DNA from: Phoronis australis
Taxonomy: Eukaryota; Phoronida; Phoronidae
Direction of reading: 5' to 3'
Length of the DNA: 64,000 bases
Assembly (NCBI GenBank): GCA_002633005.1
Contig: NMRA01000013.1
Location: 329,506 to 393,505, forward strand
How positions within the stretch are numbered: position 1 is the stretch's first letter; every line of letters begins with the position of its first letter. The notes under the pieces are model-generated. The model was not told where the DNA came from. It saw only the letters and a program-made list of their open reading frames with translations, and did no database searches. The position numbers and the translations under genes are program-made. This document shows, piece by piece, positions 10,866 to 21,352 of this stretch.

Positions 10866-13800
10866 ATGGTAGATGATGTTCTGGTCAAAGATGTTCACAA
10901 ATTCATTGAATTACCTGCAAATTGTGAGAAAGCACTCTTTGTCCGTGGAAGCTATGATTACTACCATTATGGATGCGATGGCATGAATGATGTGGTGAGC
11001 TAACTTAAGTTCTGATATGACTAAATCTAGTAAACTTTTGAGTTCAGGACGAATTACTGAATGCGTTGTGGGCAATTCTTTAAAAATTAAGGAAAATACG
11101 ATCAGAAATTGTGGGAGGTCGATCTTGGGTATAAACTTGCGAAATGAAGCAAAAAATTTTGCCTGAAGTGGCTGTAGAGTTATATCAATAGTCAAGGAGG
11201 CAGTGTCTCCTAGTGTGATGGGTGTTCGCTTCCTTTACTCAAGGTTGTGTGCTTAGGTCCCACCAGGTCACACTGATAGTCCCTTGAGTCAGGTCTCTAA
11301 CTCTTCAGTTTGGTTTTAACTAATAAAGACAACTTTACTGTAAAATTTAAATGGTGCCAGGTGGTCAGTGCTATGGGCTCACCTGAGCGACGTGGGCACA
11401 TCTGGTACAATGAATGTATACCAGACCTTCTGCAATTATTTTTATATGTTGATGGTCAATTGTTCACAAAAATAATATTTCCGTAACCCAAAAATTGACT
11501 GTTGTTTCCTATATTTAAAGGAAATGTCATCAGGTATTCCGCTGGGTTTTTGAAATGCAAGTTCTCTGGACCGGCTGTTGGATTAAATTCTGGTTCCTGA
11601 AGAAATTCACCATCATTCAAATCTAAGGTGACATTCTCAGATGACAATTAAGGCTATGATGTTTGACCTAAGTGGTTTGGTGCACTCTGACAAGTTCAGT
11701 ATTGCACAAGTTGGAACCTTGAGGCCTCGGCGTGGTCTGAGTTTATTTGTACATGTATCACTCTTAATTGTTTTGACTTGGCAACGGTAGATGGAAGCTC
11801 TCCATACTAACCTGAAAGCCATTGGAGTTGACTGAAAAAATTAAAAATTATGAACACATTATTCAAATAAACACAGGAAGTTGCCACTGGACCAAAATCA
11901 AAACAGCATTACATGTGGCGCCACATTTTGGTTGTAACAATACCTAAATGCGACCATGTAGGTGGTGCTGGTTCAAGATTCCCTAAACGTGTGTTGTTGA
12001 GAGATCTTGCTGAAACTATTATGACATTAAACAAATAGTAAACTACGTAGCATCGGTTTGATTGCTGCTGTTGTGCAATTGAACTCCACTGTCTCGCATC
12101 TGAAATGCCAAAATTCAGTTTCCTAGTTATGTTTGCTCTCAAATGATGATTTCAAGAGAAACAAATACTTAAGATTTGCACCACTGTTGGCTCATGCGTC
12201 AGTAATTGTTGGTCCCAAGGACTGGTGGAAGTAAGAGATTAATAGTCCAGTAAAATGCTGATATCTACCGGTAAACGGAAACACTGCAGGGCAACTGTTT
12301 TTGTTGTAATTTTTGGTAGAATTACAATTTCCGGGGTATCCTTGATAAATATTCAAGTTCATTAAATTCCCATGGGTTCTAATTCACTTTGCATGTGTCA
12401 GCCTAAATCATTCCCTGACATCTATTTTGGACTGTTTGACATCAGATGTGTCATTGTGTATGTCAGCTTTTTACAAGTTTTAATGTTATTTTTTTAAATT
12501 CTATTTGAATCGTAGTTAGTATGTCTGGAAGTTGTTAGGTGCTTGGGTGCAAACATCTTGAGTCCTTGAGGAAGTTCTGTTTTTTGAAGATCAAATTTGC
12601 TGACCTGGGAATTTTTCCTGTTTTGAAAGCTGAATATGAATGCCTCTTTACCAGTATTCAATGGCCAAATGAATTGCTCAATGGATTATCTCACTTCCCA
12701 GTATCTGCATCTGTGTACAGGTCTGCTGATTTGTTTCAGGGATGGGGCTGTGGATACCGGACTCTGCAAACCCTGTGTTCCTGGGTGCACAAGCAGGGAA
12801 TTGGAATAGACCAGCCATCTCCTGTCCCTCCTAGTATAGCAAAGATTCAACAGGCTCTAGTCGACTGTGGAGATAAGCCTTTATCATTTGTGTCTTCTAG
12901 AGAATGGATAGGGAGCTTTGAAGTATTCCTGTGCTTAGACTATTTTTATGGTGTAAGCTATTTCGCCTCAGTTTTCCTGGCTTGTGTAATTCCTTGTGCC
13001 TTAAACCTTTCAAAATGCTATTTCATCAAGTATGTTACGTTGCAACAATTATGGCTTGACAAGCAGAATTACATGTTTGGGGTCAGTGTGTATTCACTAG
13101 TTTGCACGCTTGCCACAGACAAGTAATTTAAGAATGAGCTGAAGAACCAGAGCTAACCTTTCTACTGTTGTAGTTGATGCCTCGATATCCCCAGTGGGTC
13201 ACATGAGACAAATGTGGAATGCATCAGATTTGCTGCTGCCACAAGTCATTCAGGAATTTTCGCAACTTGTCGTGTTGTCTGAATGTTACCTTGCAGCTGA
13301 CCAGAATTTTCAAATGTTTTCTGCAGTTGTTTTTTAACCAAATCCAGACTATCGTCATCTCTTCACAGTGCTAACATGGGGTGACCCAAAAGTAAAGTTC
13401 AGATATAAATGCAACTTGCACGTGGGAATTTGGCACACACATTGTTGTGAAAATGGCTGGTATCAGTTAGCATTTGTCTCGTACAATTAAGCCAGTATTT
13501 AACCTGTGCTTTCTGTCAAAAGTGAAGTTTCGTTTGAGGCCACTTACAATTGTGAAATTGGTCTCAAAATGTCCCTTAGTCAAATCAAATCTGATTTCAA
13601 AGAAACAGTTTGTATTGCTTGAGACCAATCTCATAAAATTTGAGGCCATGCCTTGACCTGAAATTTTATGAGCTTCATCTGACAAAAATAACAGACTGTA
13701 ATTTGTTTTTGTCAGTTTGTAACAACATAATTCCAATTTTGTAATAGTAAGTGTCCTAAATCAAAACTTATTTATTGATAGAAACTACCAGTTTATTGCT

Positions 13801-16800
13801 GTAATAAGCCTTAAAAAGTTTGTAAATACCTACAGGTGCCATTACTCCTTACTTTGGGAGGTACATCAAATTGAATGTGGGTTTGTCTGCTTTTACGGTC
13901 TGAAGTACATACTACTACTACTTGGTGCAGCAAACTGAGATGGTCGAAACCTGCATTTTAAGTAATAGCAAATGCTCGCGTGTGTTTATCATGCAAGTGT
14001 GAAATTATAACATTACTCCTGGATAGCATCTTCCTGGATGTCAGAAATTACAGGGCTATCAATATGGTTGGGGTGCAATTTTATGGAGCACAACAATCAT
14101 TGATTCAGTTCTTTATTATTCATCGACACTTCAGTAACAATCAGTCGTTCTGATCAGCCAGGCTACCGTATCCAAATGCTCATGCACCAAGAACAAAAAC
14201 TATTCACTGTTATTTTAGAATGAATTCACTGAAAAGTTGACGCTCTAAGAACATTTTTAAATGCATACTCCCTCCATGTTCACAGTAATGGCGTAAGAGG
14301 TCAACAGTTTGTTTATTACATCCCAAGTACTTATTATAGATTGCATTATACATTTCTATAGTGATGTGATTGTGAACAGATTAGTATGCGCAATGCTATC
14401 GTGTTGGAATGATTCAAACATGATTTTTTTAGGTTTCTTGTAAATTAGTTCACATCAGCAGTGGAACAGACCTTCACAGCCACATAGAAACAATCAGAGA
14501 TCATTTTTGCACATTTGGAGGCCCTGTTATGATGGGTATGTATGGTTATAGTGCCTTACCTAGCATGCTTTGTGTTGGATTGTTACTCACCTGGCTGTCA
14601 GTGTTGAATTCTTAAACAAAGCGCTGTGGGGATCAAAATCATTACCACGCTTATCCTATCTTGAATTGTTCCTAACCCTTATCCTGCGCTAGGCGAGGTC
14701 AGCCGACAAGCCAATTATCCTACTAAAATGCGCCGGGTGTACTCAATCGCCTATAATAAGCTACGGCTAGACTGCGCAAGGAGGGTGTACTCACCCCAGG
14801 ACACTGGTGTTTTTCATTCAGGAATTGTGAAAGCCCCCTATGCTGTTTATATATGTGAGCATGCGCATTCCACAGTCCATAGTTTCCTGTACATTTTTCT
14901 GATTTACAACATATGGCTGTTGTGAGTTGTTGCCGAGATATTTGAAAGTTTACGCAAGTTTTATCTTGGCTGGTGCCAAACGTGGTAAGATGACTGTTGA
15001 CCAGTTTCTTGAGGAAGTGTTCATCGACTCAGATAGTGAAAACAAGCTGGAATTGGCACTCAAAGTGACGGTGACAGTGACTGGGAAGCTAATACAACAG
15101 TCACAAGTAATGCAGATTCTATCGATTCGGATCTCAGTGCAATTTTGGAGGAGTTACCGGTCCCTGAAGCTGAACTTGGACGGGCCTACGACGATGCTTG
15201 GCTCACGCCCTTCGCGCATGATGGAACTCATTCAGAACTAGATATTTTTGTGACTTTTTCACAGAATAGNNNNNNNNNNNNNNNNNNNNNNNNNNNNNNN
15301 NNNNNNNNNNNNNNNNNNNNNNNNNNNNNNNNNNNNNNNNNNNNNNNNNNNNNNNNNNNNNNNNNNNNNNNNNNNNNNNNNNNNNNNNNNNNNNNNNNNN
15401 NNNNNNNNNNNNNNNNNNNNNNNNNNNNNNNNNNNNNNNNNNNNNNNNNNNNNNNNNNNNNNNNNNNNNACATAGCTTTAACCTAAAGCCACGCTGTCTT
15501 TAAACAAATATTTTGACATGGAGATCTTTGTACATTTTTTGACAGGACAAGTTATATTACCACTTCATTCTTTGTTTTGTGAGACTCCTTTTGGAGTAGA
15601 CGCTTTTTTAATTGAATCAATATCATTGTATGGTTTATTTCAGTAACAGGGCTTGGAATGCCAAATGGCGAAAAACGCGGAAATTTTTCGGCCCGACACA
15701 TGCGTGCAGCCGGCCTTGTAAAAGTCGGTGTGGACCTTTTACAGACAGAAATCGTGAGGACTAAAAAAAAAAAAGGTACCACCTCCGGAAGCGTGCGTCT
15801 GCGTCTGTCTTAGCTCGTCCGCCACTCCCGCCTCCAAACATTTTCGGCTGCAGAGCCGTAGTATTTGACACCGCGGTTTACAATCATACGAGCCGCCATT
15901 GAGGAAATCCACGCTTTTCCCAGATGCCGCGGCAATGTTGACAATTGACGTTCCTCCGAAACATAAAGAGCAACTTCCGCTTTTCGAGGTGAAAGTCGTC
16001 GGCAACGCGGCGGTAAGAAAGAAATTTGCCGCGGAAATTTTATATGAAATCCGATTTTTTTACGCGGAAATATAATAAAATACGCGGAAAGAACATTTGA
16101 AAAAAGCGGAAATCCGTGTTTCCGCGGAAAATTCCAAGCCCTGCAGTAAGATGGGATTTGTGGTCAGATTGATCTTACGAAGAGTGCCATAAAATAGGAT
16201 TACACCGTAGGCACTGTTCTCCACAAGCTGTGTCATAAAAGAGTGCTCGCACCCCTATTGAGTTGCGCCCTCTTTTTACCTTCTATAAATTTGCTTAGCC
16301 AGTTGATGTTTACAGTCAGACTCTTTATATTCTACTGTTTTGTGAGAAACCTATTCTCAAGTATGCTCAGCTGCGTTCAGATTAGCGAAACATGATTTCA
16401 GAATGAAGGAAATAAGGTCATAATTTTCAAAAACTGCTTGGGGTTAAACTACATGTACCAAAAGCCCCTGCTAGTGTGCTCCAGTGTTCTTCTGTCCTCT
16501 TTTTAATTGTGGGAAGTGAAGAACCAAGGCTGGTCAGTGAAGAACCTGCAAAAGAGGACATTACTTATTCACTATTCTACAAGGGGTCAAACTATGTAGA
16601 AAAAAAACTTGCTGCTGTGAAAGACTTGATTTAGATTACTTCCTGTGCTCTTAGCATGTTCCTTATCGAGGTTATAAGTGGTTTATGAGTTTGGGAAGAA
16701 CTGCTAGTTCATTACTGGTCGCGGCTGTATTCAGCAAATTTAAATATGACCCACCAGGTCAACCGCATCTTTTATGGTAATAATAATTTTTATTTGACTA

Positions 16801-17389
16801 GGTAAAAATTAGTGGACTATTGTAAAATGTGACTTAAAAATTAAATTTTTTGACAGAATGTGGAGTTCATCTCAGTCTACAATAACCATATTACTACGAG
16901 TCAGTAAGAAATGATTAGAGAATTGGACAATTAGGTGAGCCGGACTCGCCATTGTCACATTGAGAACAGCTTCTTGCAAGAGAATCTCTGCTGCAATAAC
17001 AGAAAATCACCTCAACGCATGCTGTGTTCATGAGACAGGTCCTGGACAGCACGTCATAAGGACCATACTGTGGGAAGTGGGCTGCTTTTTGAGTGCCAGG
17101 TGTTTTTGCACACACTAGAGTTGGCTTGCTCATTAAATGCATTTTATGGCCTTGTTTTGCAGGAGGCGACAGCGATGCTGCATCTAAGGGAATTCTGGGA
17201 ATTACAACAAGCAAAGATGGTTCCACCTTTTTACTTGTGTTAGATCCACACTACAAGGGAAGCATAGCTGATGCGACACTGCTCATAAATGAAGGGTGGT
17301 TGTCGTGGAGACGACTGGACACTTTTATGGAGAACTCGTTCTATAACCTATGTTTAATGCAGTGCAAAGCATCAGAGACATACAGTTGA
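10866..17389 (+). CDS. UFSP1: UFM1-specific protease, UFSP1 type (four exons, 223 aa)
   Basis: Model: join(10866-10994, 12740-12952, 14433-14535, 17163-17389), with junction phases 0, 0 and 1 all agreeing. UFSP cysteine proteases (peptidase family C78) mature pro-UFM1 and remove UFM1 from substrates. Exon 1 carries [12 protein letters not shown]; exon 2 carries [15 protein letters not shown] with the nucleophile Cys47, plus SREWIGS; exon 3 [12 protein letters not shown] and PVMMGG; exon 4 LVLDPHY with Asp176 and His178. Tyr35 lies 12 residues before the Cys, as expected for the oxyanion-hole Tyr. The 223-aa length and the lack of a long N-terminal domain fit UFSP1, not UFSP2. The start is the first in-frame ATG of exon 1. 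The frame also stays open upstream of 12740, but TTTGTTTCAG|GG and homology place the exon edge there. A broken transposon remnant and a MITE lie in intron 3. Confidence 0.93.
11194..11430 (+). repeat. SINE-like repeat, copy 1 (UFSP1 intron 1)
   Basis: Aligns with 19469-19700: CCTTTACTCAAGGTTGTG, GTCCCAC, GGTACAATG and TATACCAGACC/TGTACCGGACC occur in the same order. A TAGTGTGATGGG stretch and GCTTAGGTCCCAC are weak A- and B-box candidates, pointing to a tRNA-derived head. Confidence 0.65.
11456..11647 (-). other. Open frame of unknown status within UFSP1 intron 1
   Basis: A 63-codon ATG-initiated frame on the minus strand begins [15 protein letters not shown] and is acidic and hydrophilic at first. 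It has more protein-like composition than its neighbours, but no family is recognised. No partner exon was found; it may be a fossil coding fragment or chance. Confidence 0.15.
14676..15269 (+). pseudogene. Broken transposon remnant, possibly piggyBac-like
   Basis: CTAACCCTTATCCTGC at 14672-14687 resembles a mutated TTAA target followed by a CCC-type piggyBac end. A frame from ATG 14990 reads [17 protein letters not shown], an acidic N-terminus. A one-base frameshift near 15050 then moves the open frame, which continues through [21 protein letters not shown] and DDAWLTPF until the assembly gap at 15270. Acidic N-termini are common in piggyBac transposases, but no catalytic region is visible, so the family call is tentative. 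It lies inside UFSP1 intron 3. Confidence 0.4.
15270..15469. other. Assembly gap (200 N)
   Basis: Unsequenced bases that interrupt the transposon remnant. Apparent ORFs across it are artefacts. Confidence 0.99.
15647..16143 (+). mobile_element. CAGGGCTTGG MITE, copy 1, with 6-bp target duplication
   Basis: The termini CAGGGCTTGGAAT and ATTCCAAGCCCTG are exact inverse. The direct repeat CAGTAA flanks both ends (15641-15646, 16144-16149). The body is about 90% identical by eye to 24753-25250. It contains GCCGCCATT (15892-15900) and, from ATG 15935, a 26-codon open frame ending at a consensus donor GCG|GTAAGA (16012/16013). CAGGG...CCCTG termini suggest a hAT-like element, though a 6-bp duplication is unusual for most hATs. 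Confidence 0.85.
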
Positions 17390-17469
17390 CAAAAGATATG
17401 ATGGGGGTAGAAATATTATTTATTCAATATGTAATATAACAGTTTCAATTCTTTCGTGTTTACAAATTT

Positions 17470-17475
17470 AATAAA
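17470..17475 (+). terminator. Candidate poly(A) signal of UFSP1
   Basis: AATAAA lies 81 nt after the UFSP1 stop codon, a typical distance for a compact 3' UTR. Confidence 0.55.
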
Positions 17476-17637
17476 ATGTTAAATGTGGGTGGGTGGACGG
17501 AGGATAATTAAATTATTATACATTATGTTAAACTAAACTGGAAGGAAAAAGAAAACCACTAACTAGGAGGCAAAATGTTATCCTAAGTATTCATGACAGC
17601 CGTACAATTTATGTAAAGGGGATGGCAGTAAAAAGAT

Positions 17638-18830
17638 TCAACAAGAGCAATGCAGATTGTTGAAATGCGCATATGAATCTACTACTGGTGTGCTTCTAGG
17701 GGTGTTTCTTTGTATCATAAAAATGGCCACTAGATGGCGCAAAATACATCAAATCTATCCGAAACAGGAACATGTTATCATTTCTTTAATTGAAAGCTAT
17801 TTATCAAACTTCATAAAAATCCAAGGAACTTCGGAAAAACAGTGGAAAACAAAAAAAAATGAAATTGCTACTGTGGGCACAGCGTTCGTCGCCGTGTCTG
17901 AAAGTCTTTGTCGTTCTTTGTCAACTTCGTACAAATACACTTGTTAAGTTTAATGAAGATCCTGCAGTTGGTTTAGGAGATACAGCTACGGCTCAAAAAA
18001 TTAAAAGTGCAACTAGGAGGCACCACAGCAGTCAATGTTGTTGGAAAATTATCGTCAACTGTCCTCTTCAGATTAAGAACGTGTATGCCAATTTTCATAA
18101 TCGTCCTTGGAGTGGTTTGGTTGATAGAAGGGTGGACGACAAAACAGCAAAAATGGCCACTCGATGAAGCAATGTTCAATCCATCCAAAAATGGGAACAT
18201 GTCATCATATCCAAAATTCCATAACAATCCGTCAACGAACTTCAGAGAAACAGAGGAATACAGAAAAAAAACGAAATTGCCACTAGGGTACGCAGCATTC
18301 TTCCGATCCGTCTGAACGTTGTCCTTTGTTGTCAACTTCATATAAATACACTTGCTACATTTAAAAAAACTGCCACTAGGAGGCGCCACAGTAATCAAAG
18401 TCGTCTAAATTCATCGTCAGCCGTCCACTTCACGGCAAGAACATACATGCTAATTTTCACAATCATCTTTTGAGTGGTTTGGTTGATAGAGGGGCGGACG
18501 CCATAAAACTGACTCAAAAACAGTAAAATCGGCCACTAGGTGGCGCAAAATAACTGAAAACGGGACGATAGCATCATCTTACTAATTGATGCCTAAGTGC
18601 CACCACATTTCATGAAATGAAAGACCTTTGAAGATAGAGAGGTAAAAAGCTAAAATTGCCACTCGGGGGGAGGGGGGGGGGCACACCAGTAGTCGGATCT
18701 GACTGAAATTCGCTGTCATTGGTTGTCAGCTTCATAGCAATACATCTGTAAAATCTCGTCAAGATCCTAGCAGAGGTTTAGGAGATACAGCTGCGGACAA
18801 CTGACCCACATATAAATATGTGGGCACAAA
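17638..18830 (+). mobile_element. Pearl/Helentron-like element, copy A
   Basis: The left arm (17638-17720: AACAAGAGCAA, GTTGAAATGCGC, CTTCTAGGG) is the reverse complement of 48690-48777. Core repeats of about 120-160 bp follow, each with a version of GCCACTAGGNGGC: CCACTAGATGGCGC at 17727-17740, CCACTAGGAGGCGC at 18373-18386 and CCACTAGGTGGCGC at 18533-18546, plus degenerate ones near 17867, 18010, 18157, 18280 and 18659. The right arm ends in the perfect hairpin CCCACATA-TAAA-TATGTGGG (18805-18824). This architecture matches non-autonomous pearl/HINE elements described in bivalves and other invertebrates. The ORFs here are repeat shadows. Confidence 0.7.
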
Positions 18831-19465
18831 AAACTATGTATGAGTAGAAAGGTCAAAAGCAACATGACACTGTGAACTTGAACATGACTTAGGGCGAAAC
18901 TGTACATGAAACTAAATGAGCGACTTCAAACCAAGCAAAGGTGAAGCTAGACATTCATATACTACTAACATAAAAACAAGGCATCCTTTTAACAAAATGG
19001 CATAACTAGCACTCTACTTACATTGTGCATTTCCTGTTCAGACTATACATCACAGAGTAACATAATATGATTACTGAACCACAATAATGAGGAAAGTGAT
19101 TCCGAAATAAGCGAGCAAAGATATGTGAGCCTGATTTGCTTAAAGACGAGACCAATATAATCTCGAAAAAGGACATGAAATATTAATCAACGTTCTAATG
19201 TACACAGCCAGATAAGAGCATACACATCTGACAAACACTTGGACTCTCATTCTACAAAAATGCTAATTGATAGCCACAGAGTTCAAAACTACCAAATATC
19301 TAACTCTACCAATAAGTCTGCCCAAGTTGATAGAGTTTCGGTGTTAAAATACGTCTAGTTTACCGTAAAAATATCATTTGCTCTAAAAATAGGTTACAAC
19401 TGTACAATTATGTCTGAAGTTTGTACATGTATGACACCTGAGTTAGCACTTAAACTTATGTAGAC
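18831..19465. other. No gene seen
   Basis: AT-rich intergenic sequence between the pearl-like element and a SINE-like copy, with no usable ORF. Confidence 0.5.
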
Positions 19466-19468
19466 ATT

Positions 19469-19700
19469 AAGGGAGGGAGTGGGGCTTAATGGGATATGTG
19501 TCCACGTCCTTTACTCAAGGTTGTGGATTCAAGTCCCACTAAGGCATGCTTCGAGACCTTTGAGTCTGGTAGCTAACTACTCAGCTCGGATTGAACGATA
19601 CATTAATAAAGCATAAAATTGTTCCACTGAGGTGATCAGTGCAATGGACCCACAAGAGCGACCGTGTGTGCACGTCTGGTACAATGTGTACCGGACCGGC
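19469..19700 (+). repeat. SINE-like repeat, copy 2
   Basis: Second copy of the family at 11194-11430, same strand. GGATTCAAGTCCC (19525-19537) is a good pol III B box, supporting a tRNA-derived head. The unit ends GGTACAATGTGTACCGG with an A-rich tail (AATAAAAAAT). Confidence 0.7.
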
Positions 19701-19704
19701 AATA

Positions 19705-21350
19705 AAAAATATGAAGGACCTAATCGACAAGCCATATATCAGTAAAAGTATTTCACGAAAAAAGAAAGTTTGCAGATTTTGATTTTTGATTATAATTACA
19801 ATCTGCCATTGACTAAGTCACGTGAGCAATCCCATATCTTTTTACTAAACTTTAGCAAAGCAAGAGAGATGCATTCATAGCAAAACAACAGAACCAATAA
19901 CAAGACCAACTACGGTTTGATATACATTAAATAATCTGAATGAAATCTTAAAAGCACTGTTACAATTTTCTAAATTCTTATCATTTTCGCTTCAGGCAAC
20001 TTATGAGTTTTTTCAGGAGTCTCATTTTTGTAACAGCTCCTCGCACAAAACGAAATCCTTACAGCATTTTGGAGAACGGTGTATGAAACATAGTATTTGA
20101 AAGTTTCATAAGAATCTGGTCAGCCATTTCCGAGACACAATACTCCTAAGTCCGTCACATTAGGACTTGTTGACGGTTCTACATTACACTGAGCAGATCA
20201 TGCAGATGTATCCAATCAGACAAGAAACTTAATGACAGCCAGGCCTAAATCAAAATTATTTTCTCAAAAGGCGTATGGTTATTGCTATATCACCTCTTGC
20301 TAATGTATAATTCCAAATGTTAGATTTTACAATGGATTACTACAAAGTAAAACCAGGGTAAACCCAACAGCATTAGGAATGATGCTTGGCTCAATACATG
20401 AACCGGCAAGATGGCATTTAAACACTTAAAGGAAAACAACCTCTTATCAATAAAAAGCCATTATATAAAACATTATTTTAAGAAAGACACTAATCATTGA
20501 AACAGTTTCTGAACTTTCAGAAAATGATTTTTAAAAGGACAAGTTCAACAAGGAAACAAATACTTTAACACAACATGATTGCATTGACACAACAAAAAGG
20601 CCATCTTAAAAGACCCAGGTAGTTATAACAGCTACATGTTGTATAGTATAACATTCAATGCCATTTTCAAGGTAAAATAACCTTTAACTAAAAGTGACAT
20701 TAAAACCCTGCTTTCTATCAAAAAGATTGGAATTTGAGTCAATTAGGTGTACCACGGCAATATTCATTTTATCTCATTCCTTACTCGGTTAAGAAGTGAT
20801 ACCTCACCTCGAAAAGAACTAACTGTCCATTATTTATTCAGACACGGTTTTACGTGAAATTTTATGAGCTTGGTCTGAAGAAATTATGAGCTGTGAGTTC
20901 TTTTTAAGTGGTCTAAATGACAAGTTGGTTCCTGCTGCTTTAAGTCCCACTCATTGCAAAGTTCTAAAGACCAGTACACCTCAACACAGATGACACAAGA
21001 GTGGTTTGAATACTTTTACAACCAACTGCAACTTCTTTAATTAACCGAGCAGGACACCTGTGAGACATTTGAGCATGGAGAAAAAACACCCAACAAACAT
21101 ACATCTGGAATGATGAATCAGCCAATTCTACTGACAATTTTTCATATATAAATGGTAAAATAATGTCCAGTGTAGAACGCTATATAGCAGAATGCTTTCC
21201 AATTTGAAATCACAGTTCTTTTCAAGATGAGTGTCTCCTAACTGTACCATGTAAGGGTCAATAACATACACCACCTTGTATTACCATTATTGCAGTGTTA
21301 AGATTGAGTATTCAAACATCCACTATAGACTATTCTTTATGGTGGACAGT
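19705..21350. other. Intergenic; 3' flank of the GMC gene
   Basis: No coding signal. TTTATT at 20833-20838 is an AATAAA on the minus strand and could serve the GMC transcript, about 515 nt past its stop. A block TGAAATTTTATGAGCTT (20855-20871) also occurs near 13660, so it is part of a low-copy dispersed repeat. Confidence 0.4.
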
Positions 21351-21352
21351 CA

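Noticed and set aside
12539-12739. 5' extension of the UFSP1 Cys exon
   Set aside because: The frame is open by chance; the motif-bearing exon at 10866-10994 joins in phase 0 to the acceptor at 12740.
15228-15486. Frames spanning N runs (also at 32506-32836 and 43230-43692)
   Set aside because: They are made of unsequenced bases.
17973-18398. 141-codon open frame on -
   Set aside because: A shadow of the pearl-like core repeats; similar frames recur in copy B at 47.7-48.4 kb.
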